64,000 bases of DNA from Rahnella bonaserana (GTDB lineage Bacteria; Pseudomonadota; Gammaproteobacteria; Enterobacterales; Enterobacteriaceae). The notes beneath the pieces are model-generated. The model was not told the origin of the DNA and did no database searches. It saw only the letters and a program-made list of their open reading frames with translations. The stretch covers positions 1-64,000 of the forward strand of contig NZ_JAFMOW010000049.1 in the NCBI RefSeq assembly GCF_019049675.1. The letters are read 5' to 3'. This document shows, one piece after another, positions 56,609 through 64,000 of the stretch. Each line of letters begins with the position of its first letter. Position 1 is the first letter of the stretch. Both the position numbers and the translations under genes were made by a program.

Positions 56609-57691
56609 TTAAATTGAGGCAGGCACAGTGCCGTTCCTGCCTAAGCTTAACTTTTTCCCCAACTTAATACCAGGGAGTTCGATTAATCTATGCAGTAAAG
56701 CGGCAATTATGAAGCAAGATGTAAGCAAACACGTAAATATAATATATCCATTAAGTGTAGCAAGAATACTTGGGTAGTAATGCATTAAAGTTGTTAGTAA
56801 AAGAAAGTGACTGATATACATTGAATATGATATATCTCCAAGGTAAAGCATAACCTTTGATTCTTTGAATCCATGTAACTTATCGAATATGATAAAAGGA
56901 ATGAAAAGAGTAAGCGCAACCCAAATCCCTCCCTTGAACCCTAATAGTCGCATTTCCCCTGTGAAGAACAATACTGCAAAAACAACCACGCCGAAAAGCA
57001 AAACTACCGAAGACAATATGGTATTTCTGGCATTGTCTGTCCTGATGTAGACCTCCGCCAAAAACACCCCAACAACAAATTCAAAGAGAATAGGCGTGCT
57101 TAAAATCTTAACAGGCACCTGCCACCAGCGACTTACAATCATATCTGCAGATGTTTGGGCGGCTAAAGATACATGGCCGTTAAAAATGAATTGTAAACCA
57201 AAGACTATTAAAACAATGCCTGCGCCAGATATTAATGCTCTATATTTATGCGAAATGCACATTGATATACCGAAAATCGCGTAGAAAAGAACTTCATATG
57301 TTAGTGTCCAAGGCGGCCCCATAAGGTTGAATCCGAAAGCAGGGGCATTACTTCCATTATAATCATTCATGAATAAAAACAGTGATTGCAACTTAGCGGG
57401 AAAAGTTGCATCTAAATTTAAAGTGAAAATAGAAACCATCCATATTATTATAAATAAAGGATAGATTCTAAAAAATCTTTTAACGCTAAAGTTATATAAG
57501 GAGTCTGCCTGTTTACGTGTTGCGAAGGTAATTATAAAACCACTAATAATAAAAAAAACATCTACACCAACGCTACCTGAACCAAAGAAATAACCAATAT
57601 TTTCGGGGAGGTAATATGAATAATGCAGAGCAACGACCATCAAAGCTGCCAGTCCGCGCAAGTAGTGTACTGATAACACCTTGTGGTTCAT
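56609..57691 (-). CDS. Acyltransferase-3 family O-acetyltransferase (OafA/Oac-like)
   Basis: An inner-membrane acyltransferase of 360 aa with about ten helices. The N-terminal motif HYLRGLAALMVVALHYS and the block VGVDVFFIISGFII are the family signature; SVKRFFRIYPLF follows. Such enzymes add acetyl groups to O-antigen or other cell-surface sugars. AGGAG sits eight bases before the ATG. AT-rich, like the gtr genes nearby, with which it likely forms a surface-modification island. It has no extra SGNH domain. Confidence 0.85.
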   Translation of the reverse strand: MNHKVLSVHYLRGLAALMVVALHYSYYLPENIGYFFGSGSVGVDVFFIISGFIITFATRKQADSLYNFSVKRFFRIYPLFIIIWMVSIFTLNLDATFPAKLQSLFLFMNDYNGSNAPAFGFNLMGPPWTLTYEVLFYAIFGISMCISHKYRALISGAGIVLIVFGLQFIFNGHVSLAAQTSADMIVSRWWQVPVKILSTPILFEFVVGVFLAEVYIRTDNARNTILSSVVLLFGVVVFAVLFFTGEMRLLGFKGGIWVALTLFIPFIIFDKLHGFKESKVMLYLGDISYSMYISHFLLLTTLMHYYPSILATLNGYIIFTCLLTSCFIIAALLHRLIELPGIKLGKKLSLGRNGTVPASI

Positions 57692-57835
57692 TGTTATCTC
57701 CTAATGTGAGTATGTGAAGTTTAGCAAATCTATAAGAGCAAAGACATAGAAGCGAGGCTTTGAGGCTGCAAGAGGGTAAAGGCAGATTTTTCTTCCCTTG
57801 CAGAGCAGCTTTTCAATACTTTAGCATCTGGAATG

Positions 57836-57866
57836 AAAAAGCCCCGGCAAATGCCAGGGCTTTTTT
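57836..57866. terminator. Terminator before the IraP-like gene end
   Basis: AAAAAGCCC-GGCA and TGCC-GGGCTTTTT arms (57836-57849, 57852-57866) make a strong stem with A and T runs on both sides. It closes the minus-strand IraP-like gene. Confidence 0.82.
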
Positions 57867-57882
57867 ATACCAGGATTTGATT

Positions 57883-58224
57883 TCAGATCTCCGAATCAGG
57901 CCGGACAGCGCCCAGCGCATTCAGCGCTTCGGAATCCAGCTCCGGGTCGGCTTTGTCGATAAATCGCGTCATCTCGATCAGTGCCTGAAACTGTTCGAAC
58001 AAAATTTTGGCGTCGGATTTAACGACTTCATCATCGGAGTCGAGTACGGAGTTAATGGCCTTGTTGACGCTTTCGATGATTTCCTGCGGCCCGCCATTTT
58101 TCCCGACAGTGATGAAAATAGCCCCGAGAAGAAGTGACTGCGCCTCAACCTGAGCGGTAAGCTGTTTAGTGTCTGCTTCCATACGGGAGATTTTTGCGAT
58201 CATACCTAAAATGATATTTTTCAT
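57883..58224 (-). CDS. IraP-like anti-adaptor / small coiled-coil protein
   Basis: A 113-aa protein. The first 35 residues (MKNIILGMIAKISRMEADTKQLTAQVEA) closely recall E. coli IraP, which blocks RssB and so stabilises sigma S. The rest is helical and acidic and longer than IraP (86 aa), so the assignment is by the N-terminal coiled coil. If correct, it would link phosphate or other stress to RpoS levels. Confidence 0.6.
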   Translation of the reverse strand: MKNIILGMIAKISRMEADTKQLTAQVEAQSLLLGAIFITVGKNGGPQEIIESVNKAINSVLDSDDEVVKSDAKILFEQFQALIEMTRFIDKADPELDSEALNALGAVRPDSEI

Positions 58225-58394
58225 TTATTACCCCTGCAGATCGAAAGTGTAAGTTGCCATTTATTTCTACGCCTGGTTCTCAAAACTGCATAATAATATT
58301 TGGTAAAACTGGGCGGTTTGTAACAACCGCCCGTTAAACTCACTCCGAAGATAACGATGCACGGTTCGGGCACTCAAAGAAAATGCCCTGTGTA

Positions 58395-59504
58395 TCATGC
58401 CTCTGGGTGATTTTTACCTTCCTCAATGAAATCTTCGTCAATCTCATCGGTGTTGTTACGGTGGTCACGTCCGGAAAGAATGTTCCAGCAGGCGATAAAT
58501 AATGCCGCAATCAGCGGGCCAATCACAAAGCCATTAATGCCATAAACTTCCATGCCACCTAGCGTGGTGATAAGGATCAGGTAATCCGGCATTTTGGTAT
58601 CTTTGCCCACCAGAAGCGGGCGTAAAACGTTATCCACGATACCGATCACCACCACGAAGAAGACCACGATAAAGATCCCCTGCCACAACATTCCTGAAGC
58701 GAAGAAATATATGGCGGCCGGTACCCAGATAATGGCTGAGCCAACGGCCGGAATGATTGACAGAAATGCCATCAGCGCGCCCCAAAGAAGGCTGCCATCA
58801 ACTCCCGCGATATAAAATGCCAGCCCGCCCAGCGCACCCTGAACGATTGCCACCACCACAGTACCTTTAACTGTCGCACGGGATACAGCCGCAAACTTCA
58901 TAAACAAATGATGTTTAACGTGGCGGGAAAGCGGCAGGGCTTCCAGCGTCAGATTGACCAGATAAGCGCCATCTTTAAGCAGGAAGAACAGGAGGTACAG
59001 CATGATGCCGAAACCGACAACAAAACCGAACGTGCTCTTACCGATGACAAAGACGCTGCCCGCCAGATACTGACTGCCCTGCAGAGCGACATCAGAAAGC
59101 TTTTTCTGAATTTCAGTCGTGCTGTCCAGATCATGTTCCGCAAGGAAATGTCTCGCCGATCGCGGTAAATGGTGGATGGTATCGGTCAGCATGGCTGGCA
59201 GTTGCGAGTCATTCCCCTGAAGTTTGGTGTAAACCGCATTGAATTCGATCGCCAGCGAAGAAGTAATAATCGCCAGCGGTGTGAATACAATCAGACAAAT
59301 AATCACGACGGTTAAAAAAGAAACGACGCCATTGCGATCACCGACATATTGTTTAAGCCGGTTTTTCAACGGATTGAAAATCACCGCAAGAATAATTGCC
59401 CATAGTACGGAAGAATAATAAGGCCTCAATACATCAAAAAAAGCCAAAGTTACGATTAAAAGAATCGCGATGAAAAAACCCTTTGAAAACCCTTTAACCA
59501 CCAT
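58395..59504 (-). CDS. AI-2E family (PerM/YdiK-like) membrane permease
   Basis: A 369-aa inner-membrane protein with about eight helices, starting MVVKGFSKGFFIAILLIVTLAFF. Family blocks: LRPYYSSVLWAIILAVIFNPL, AIVQGALGGLAFYIAG, GIVDNVLRPLLVGKDTKMPD and GINGFVIGPLIAALF. AGAGGA seven bases before 59504 fixes the start. Family members include exporters of AI-2 and Na+/H+ antiporters, so the substrate is open. It is not a clear orthologue of E. coli YdiK. Confidence 0.85.
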   Translation of the reverse strand: MVVKGFSKGFFIAILLIVTLAFFDVLRPYYSSVLWAIILAVIFNPLKNRLKQYVGDRNGVVSFLTVVIICLIVFTPLAIITSSLAIEFNAVYTKLQGNDSQLPAMLTDTIHHLPRSARHFLAEHDLDSTTEIQKKLSDVALQGSQYLAGSVFVIGKSTFGFVVGFGIMLYLLFFLLKDGAYLVNLTLEALPLSRHVKHHLFMKFAAVSRATVKGTVVVAIVQGALGGLAFYIAGVDGSLLWGALMAFLSIIPAVGSAIIWVPAAIYFFASGMLWQGIFIVVFFVVVIGIVDNVLRPLLVGKDTKMPDYLILITTLGGMEVYGINGFVIGPLIAALFIACWNILSGRDHRNNTDEIDEDFIEEGKNHPEA

Positions 59505-59642
59505 ATCTGTTCCTCTGATGAACCTTTTTGCCCTCGTAGCATAGAACTCATTGAGGTTTTTACAAATCCAGGTTTTTTTTTGCACAATAAATGGAACTGA
59601 CCTGACCGCTGGCACTCGCCCGGACAGGCCGCCAGTGTGGTT

Positions 59643-59744
59643 TTATCTGAATAAGCCGTAAAAGGTAAAACCGGCCACGACCCAGAAAAGGAGACAGGCT
59701 CCAACGCAGATTATCCAGACCAGCCCGACAGGGAGATTTTTCAT
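59643..59744 (-). CDS. Candidate 33-residue single-pass membrane peptide
   Basis: An ATG with GGA about seven bases upstream opens a 33-codon frame: MKNLPVGLVWIICVGACLL, then FWVVAGFTFYGLFR. It has a short basic start, one hydrophobic helix and a basic end, the usual build of enterobacterial small membrane proteins. I cannot name a family. It lies between the AI-2E gene and dsbB on the same strand. Confidence 0.55.
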   Translation of the reverse strand: MKNLPVGLVWIICVGACLLFWVVAGFTFYGLFR

Positions 59745-59824
59745 TGCAGGTTCCAAATTAGTCAAATAAATCATTCTGATTAAAAAGTCTGCATTCCCTG
59801 CATGATGATACTGATGGTCATAGA

Positions 59825-59847
59825 AAAGGCGCCCTGAGGCGCCTTTA
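59825..59847 (-). terminator. Terminator after dsbB
   Basis: AAAGGCGCC and GGCGCCTTT arms with a CTGA loop, followed on the minus strand by a T-rich stretch. It lies 20 bp past the dsbB stop. Confidence 0.82.
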
Positions 59848-59866
59848 CGAATACTATGTACTGAAA

Positions 59867-60397
59867 TTAACGGCCGAACAAGTCACGGCGTTTAGGTTTT
59901 ACGAACTGTGCCAGCAGCACCAGAATCGCAATGACCATAAACACGCTGAAAACAACCACCAGCCACTGCGGCATACCGAGTGACAGGAATTCCCACTGTT
60001 TTTCCGCACAATCACCGCTGGCAATAAACATCCACGGGAACCATTTGTCCAGTGGCAGCCAGGTCGGGAAACGGGCAGCAAAATCGCAGGTCGCAAACGG
60101 AGAAGGATGCAGCTGGATCATGGTGTGTTCCCATGACAGACGGATCCCTTCGTAAGCGCTGTAAATCCAGATAAGAATACCGCCATAACGTAACCAGGTA
60201 GAGGGCGCAATCGCACCCACCAGCCCGGCAGCCAGAATACCCATCAACGCACAGCGTTCATAGATACACATGACGCAAGGTTTAAGAAGCATCACGTGTT
60301 GAAAATACAACGCTACCAGCTCAAGAATCAGAGCTGTCAGAGCCATCAGAAGCCATGCACCGCGGCCTTGTGAACAGCGGTTAAGATATTGCAACAT
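59867..60397 (-). CDS. dsbB: Disulfide bond formation protein DsbB
   Basis: Reoxidises DsbA and passes electrons to quinones. The product is 176 aa with four helices. The redox pairs Cys41/Cys44 (KPCVMC) and Cys104/Cys130, and the quinone-site Arg48, are all at E. coli positions. It lies downstream of nhaB, as in E. coli. Confidence 0.97.
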   Translation of the reverse strand: MLQYLNRCSQGRGAWLLMALTALILELVALYFQHVMLLKPCVMCIYERCALMGILAAGLVGAIAPSTWLRYGGILIWIYSAYEGIRLSWEHTMIQLHPSPFATCDFAARFPTWLPLDKWFPWMFIASGDCAEKQWEFLSLGMPQWLVVVFSVFMVIAILVLLAQFVKPKRRDLFGR

Positions 60398-60576
60398 AGA
60401 AAATTTTCCCTGCAGTTAGCTACTGGTACGCAGTGTAAACCAATTGCTCCCTGCTGCCAGCCTGTCAGAATAAATAATAGGTAAATAATTAATATAAATC
60501 GGACAATTCGACTTTAAATTCGGTAATTTTCTGGATTGCATCCATGCCAGAGAATTACTGACGTTTTGTCTGTTTA

Positions 60577-62154
60577 TCAGTGAGGCATGAGAACTTCACT
60601 GGCGGGTGGCATGCTCAGCCATCCCATATTCGTAAACCACTGCGTCATATCCGGCAGCAGATACTGCACGCACAGCAAACCCACCAGCGTCATAACTACC
60701 GTGTAAGGCAGCGCCATCCACACCATTCTGCCGTATGAAAGGCGGATAAGCGGAGCGAGGGCAGAAGTCAGCAGGAACAGGAATGCCGCCTGACCATTAG
60801 GTGTGGCAACCGATGGCAGATTCGTCCCGGTATTGATGGCGACCGCCAGCAGTTCAAATTGTTTCAGGTCAATCACGCCATTAACCAGTGCCGATTTTGC
60901 TTCGTTGATATACACGGTGCCGACGAAAACGTTATCAGACACGGATGAAAGCAAACCGTTGAACAGATAGAACAAAGACAGCTGGTTTGACGGCTCTGAC
61001 TGAAGCACAAAGTGAATGATTGGGGTAAACAGATGCTGTTCAACGATCACGGCAACGATGGCAAAAAAGACGGTCAGCAGTGCGGTGAAGGGCAGAGAAT
61101 CCTGGAAGGCTTTACCAATCGCATGTTCATCGGTGATGCCACAAAACGCGGTGGCAAAGATAATCACTGAAAGACCGATCAGCCCGACTTCTGCCAGATG
61201 GAAAGCCAGCGCGATAATCAGCCATACACCAATGACGACCTGAACCGCCAGTTTGATGCGGTCTTGTTTCGTAATGTTCTCACTGTTTTTCTGATCGTAT
61301 TTTTTCAGGACTTCATAAACCGGATGCGGCAGTTTTGCGCCATAACCAAACAGGCGGAAACGCTCAACGAGCGCGCAGACAATGAAACCGCAGATGAACA
61401 CCGGGACAGTGACCGGAGACATGCGGATCAGGAAGTCGACAAACTGCCAGTCGGCGCTTTTGGCGATGATCAGGTTCTGCGGCTCGCCTACCATGGTCAT
61501 CACGCCGCCGAGTGCTGTACCTACGCCGGCATGCATCATCAGACTGCGTAAAAATGATCGAAACTGTTCCAGAACGGCCTGATGCTGCTGATTACCTGTA
61601 AACGCGCTGTCGTTGGTCACATCCGTGTTTTCACTCTGATTAGAGGCGACGTTGTGGTAAATCGAATAGAAACCGACGGAAACGCTGATCACTACTGCTA
61701 TAACGGTCAGGGCATCGAGGAAGGCGGAAAGGAAAGCCGCAGCAAAACAAAAGGCCAGTGACAGCGCGATTTTGTTTCTGAGATTCAGCAGCAGCTTGGT
61801 AAATACGGTCAGCAACAGTTGCTTCATAAAGTAGATGCCCGCCACCATAAAAATCAGCAGCAGGATAACTTCCAGATTGGCAGAAATCTCTTCGCGGATA
61901 CGCTCTGCACTGGTCATGCCGATCATGACGGCCTCAATAGCAAGCAGACCACCAGGCTGAAGCGGGTAGCATTTGAGCGCCATACCCAGCGTAAAAATGA
62001 ACTCGATGACCAGTAACCATCCGGCTAAAAACGGACTGACCAGAAAGAAAATCAACGGGTTAATAATCAAAAAAGCCAGAATGGTAATTTTGTACCAGTC
62101 AGGAGACTGCCCCAAAAAGTTTTTTATAAATGCGCGACTGTAGCTTGTTTCCAT
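60577..62154 (-). CDS. nhaB: Na+/H+ antiporter NhaB
   Basis: An electrogenic sodium:proton antiporter (about 3 H+ per 2 Na+ in E. coli), 525 aa with about 12 helices. Conserved blocks: [47 protein letters not shown] and [24 protein letters not shown]. The ATG at 62154 (METSYSRAF) matches the E. coli start. Divergent from fadR. Confidence 0.97.
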   Translation of the reverse strand: METSYSRAFIKNFLGQSPDWYKITILAFLIINPLIFFLVSPFLAGWLLVIEFIFTLGMALKCYPLQPGGLLAIEAVMIGMTSAERIREEISANLEVILLLIFMVAGIYFMKQLLLTVFTKLLLNLRNKIALSLAFCFAAAFLSAFLDALTVIAVVISVSVGFYSIYHNVASNQSENTDVTNDSAFTGNQQHQAVLEQFRSFLRSLMMHAGVGTALGGVMTMVGEPQNLIIAKSADWQFVDFLIRMSPVTVPVFICGFIVCALVERFRLFGYGAKLPHPVYEVLKKYDQKNSENITKQDRIKLAVQVVIGVWLIIALAFHLAEVGLIGLSVIIFATAFCGITDEHAIGKAFQDSLPFTALLTVFFAIVAVIVEQHLFTPIIHFVLQSEPSNQLSLFYLFNGLLSSVSDNVFVGTVYINEAKSALVNGVIDLKQFELLAVAINTGTNLPSVATPNGQAAFLFLLTSALAPLIRLSYGRMVWMALPYTVVMTLVGLLCVQYLLPDMTQWFTNMGWLSMPPASEVLMPH

Positions 62155-62398
62155 ATTCCCCAGATCTCCTTTGTCTGTAATTTTTAGTTGTATCAAAAGT
62201 ATAGGTCAGTGTAATAGTCTGACTGAGATTTTCTACCGGAAAGGGCTCTCACATAAGTCATTAAGAAATTTGAAATTCTGCAAACCCCTGCACAGTTTCA
62301 ACATTTGTTCTGACTGACCGCTATAACAGGCGTTTTTCATCTGGTATGATGAGCTGAATTATATCCCTGAAAAAAGCCCCACACGGAACGACAAACAC

Positions 62399-63121
62399 AT
62401 GGTTATTAAGGCACAAAGTCCTGCCGGTTTTGCCGAAGAGTATATCATCGAAAGTATCTGGAACAGCCGCTTCCCTCCGGGTTCAATTTTGCCTGCTGAG
62501 AGAGAACTTTCAGAACTCATTGGCGTGACCCGAACCACATTGCGTGAGGTGTTACAGCGGCTTGCCCGGGATGGCTGGTTGACGATTCAGCATGGAAAAC
62601 CGACCAAAGTGAACAATTTTTGGGAAACGTCGGGTCTGAATATTCTGGAAACTCTGGCGCGTCTTGATCATGAAAGCGTGCCGCAGCTCATCGATAATTT
62701 GCTGTCTGTCCGCACCAATATTGCGACGATTTTTATCCGTAAAGCGATGCGCAGCAATCCGGAAGAAACTCAGCAGGTACTGGCTAAAGCGGCGGAAGTT
62801 GAAGATCATGCCGAAGCCTTTACGGCGCTCGATTACGGTATTTTCCGTGGTCTGGCGTTTGCGTCCGGTAACCCGATTTACGGTCTGATCATTAACGGGT
62901 TACGCGGATTATATACCCGCGTCGGACGCTATTACTTCTCCAATCCAGAAGCACGTAAACTGGCGATCAATTTCTATAAAAAGCTGTCTGACATCTGCCA
63001 CGAAAAAAGCTACGAGCAGATTGTTGATTGCGTTCGTAACTACGGTCGTCAGAGTGGTGAAATCTGGCACAGCATGCAGAGCGCGATGCCCGGTGACCTG
63101 ACAGAAAAAAAACACCGTTAA
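62399..63121 (+). CDS. fadR: Fatty acid metabolism regulator FadR
   Basis: A GntR-family regulator of 240 aa. It represses fad genes and activates fabA/fabB until it binds long-chain acyl-CoA. The winged HTH (about 10-75) contains [30 protein letters not shown]; the helical acyl-CoA-binding domain follows. It probably regulates fadD in this same window. Confidence 0.97.
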   Translation: MVIKAQSPAGFAEEYIIESIWNSRFPPGSILPAERELSELIGVTRTTLREVLQRLARDGWLTIQHGKPTKVNNFWETSGLNILETLARLDHESVPQLIDNLLSVRTNIATIFIRKAMRSNPEETQQVLAKAAEVEDHAEAFTALDYGIFRGLAFASGNPIYGLIINGLRGLYTRVGRYYFSNPEARKLAINFYKKLSDICHEKSYEQIVDCVRNYGRQSGEIWHSMQSAMPGDLTEKKHR

Positions 63122-63127
63122 TTCCCT

Positions 63128-63310
63128 TCATCCTTCGAACTGTCTCATCGTTGGCTGCCTTCATGAACCCCGGTCACATACTCATGTATGCTTCCGGGGA
63201 TTATGGGCCTTATCCCTGAGGTTTACCCTTCGGGCCAGCGCAAGCGCTGTTCAAATCGGTTCCCGACCGATTTGTCATTCAGTTGCCGCGATGATAAATT
63301 TCGAATGATT
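63128..63310. repeat. Palindromic intergenic repeat after fadR
   Basis: The outer ends (CATCCTTCGAACTG.. near 63129 and ..AATTTCGAATGAT near 63300) are imperfect inverted repeats. Inside are an ERIC-core-like palindrome (CCCCGG 63168-63173 to CCGGGG 63194-63199 with CATAC/GTATG) and a perfect stem (CAAATCGGT and ACCGATTTG, 63253-63275). It looks like a multicopy element or a complex terminator. Confidence 0.5.
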
Positions 63311-63328
63311 TCGGGAAGTAACAATAAG

Positions 63329-63352
63329 AAAAGGGCGCTTGGCGCCCTTTTT
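63329..63352 (-). terminator. Terminator of ycgB
   Basis: AAGGGCGC (63331-63338) and GCGCCCTT (63342-63349) form a tight stem with A and T runs either side. It lies about 20 bp past the ycgB stop. Confidence 0.85.
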
Positions 63353-63372
63353 TAATGCCTGAAAATGAGGTT

Positions 63373-64000
63373 TTACAGCGGTGTCGGACGCGGCGGACAG
63401 CGTTCGAGTAATTCAACGCTGCCGTCTTCGTTAAGCTGCTCGATAAAGACATCGAAGCCCCACAGACGATGAACATGTTTCATCACTTCACGGCGGCTTT
63501 TATCCAGCGGCGCGCGATCTTGCGGGATATAACGCAGCGTCAGCGAGCGATCGCCGCGTAAATCGACATTCCAGACCTGAATGTTTGGCTCGTGATTACT
63601 CAGATTGTACTGTGCCGACAATTCCTGACGAATGGCACGATAGCCCTCTTCATTGTGAATCGCCGCGATTTCCAGATAGTTATTATGGTCGTCGTCCAGT
63701 ACGGTAAATAACTTGAAGTCGCGCATCACCTTCGGCGAAAGGAACTGGCTGATAAAGCTTTCATCTTTGAAATCACGCATTGCAAAATGCAGCGTTTCCA
63801 GCCAGTCCGACCCCGCGATATCCGGGAACCAGTAACGATCCTCTTCCGTCGGCTCCTGACAGATACGTTTGATATCCTGCATCATCGCAAAGCCAAGTGC
63901 ATAAGGGTTGATCCCGCTGTAATACGGGCTGTTATAAGGCGGCTGATACACCACATTGGTATGGCTGTGCAGGAACTCGAGAATGAAACGGTCGGTGACT
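63373..64000 (-). CDS. ycgB: SpoVR family protein YcgB (3' part, cut by window end)
   Basis: The C-terminal 208 or so residues of the SpoVR/YcgB family, about 510 aa in full. The frame runs open to the right edge (FLHSHTNVVYQPPYN..), so the start lies outside. Conserved blocks are YYSGINPYALGFAMMQDIKRICQ and WFPDIAGSDWLETLHFAM. In E. coli it is RpoS dependent and of uncertain role. It is convergent with fadR, as in E. coli. Confidence 0.95.
   Translation of the reverse strand, partial: VTDRFILEFLHSHTNVVYQPPYNSPYYSGINPYALGFAMMQDIKRICQEPTEEDRYWFPDIAGSDWLETLHFAMRDFKDESFISQFLSPKVMRDFKLFTVLDDDHNNYLEIAAIHNEEGYRAIRQELSAQYNLSNHEPNIQVWNVDLRGDRSLTLRYIPQDRAPLDKSRREVMKHVHRLWGFDVFIEQLNEDGSVELLERCPPRPTPL

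Noticed and set aside
63954-63954. Start of ycgB at 63954
   Set aside because: That codon is an internal GTG; the frame and SpoVR similarity continue to the window edge.

Overview
The window is a chromosomal segment of an enterobacterium. Gene content, order and protein similarity to Escherichia coli (znuB-znuC/znuA-mepM-lpxM, pykA-hexR-zwf-eda, yoaB/yoaA-tsaB-slp-fadD-rnd, minCDE-ycgL, ycgM-ycgN, dsbB-nhaB/fadR-ycgB) place it in the Enterobacterales. The missing edd, the desferrioxamine cluster, the extra EF-G and the ERIC elements suggest Yersiniaceae, perhaps Rahnella or a close relative. That genus is a judgement from memory, not a search result.

Layout. 1-16.6 kb is accessory: an L,D-transpeptidase; a divergent EmrB/EmrA-type efflux pair with a TetR regulator and a double palindromic operator; a TonB-dependent siderophore receptor behind a Fur box; an O-methyltransferase; a periplasmic GH3 glycosidase; a split chromate transporter with a LysR regulator; an ArsR-type regulator divergent from a second elongation factor G; a chromosomal ccdAB pair; and wrbA. 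16.9-19.6 kb holds an unfamiliar unit: a small YadA-like outer-membrane protein with three 46-residue repeats, a lipoprotein and a 77-residue protein, divergent from a small HTH protein across a control region with mirrored 15-bp sites. 19.7-26.8 kb has an EthD protein, a CPA1 antiporter, the Zur-regulated zinc importer, mepM and lpxM.

26.8-33.4 kb is a hydroxamate siderophore cluster of the desferrioxamine type (decarboxylase, N-monooxygenase, acyltransferase-synthetase fusion, MFS exporter). It sits between lpxM and pykA, which are neighbours in E. coli, behind a Fur box and a perfect CRP-like palindrome. The receptor at 5.1-7.2 kb is a plausible uptake partner. 34-39.4 kb is the HexR-controlled pykA-hexR-zwf-eda block without edd. 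39.4-51.8 kb is core: ridA-family yoaB, yoaA helicase, tsaB, slp, fadD, rnd, minCDE, ycgL, a lytic transglycosylase, ycgM and ycgN.

51.8-57.7 kb is an AT-rich island that alters surface polysaccharide: gtrA-gtrB-gtrC-like O-antigen glucosylation genes and an acyltransferase-3 gene. Probable phage tail-fibre fragments flank the gtr genes, so this looks like a decayed seroconverting prophage. 57.9-64 kb returns to core-like genes: an IraP-like protein, an AI-2E family permease, an unlisted 33-residue membrane peptide, dsbB, nhaB, fadR and the 3' part of ycgB (SpoVR family), cut by the window end.

Three ERIC elements and two other palindromic intergenic repeats lie between genes. The best candidates for something undescribed are the YadA-like/lipoprotein/HTH unit, the ArsR-linked second EF-G, and the two tiny ORFs.
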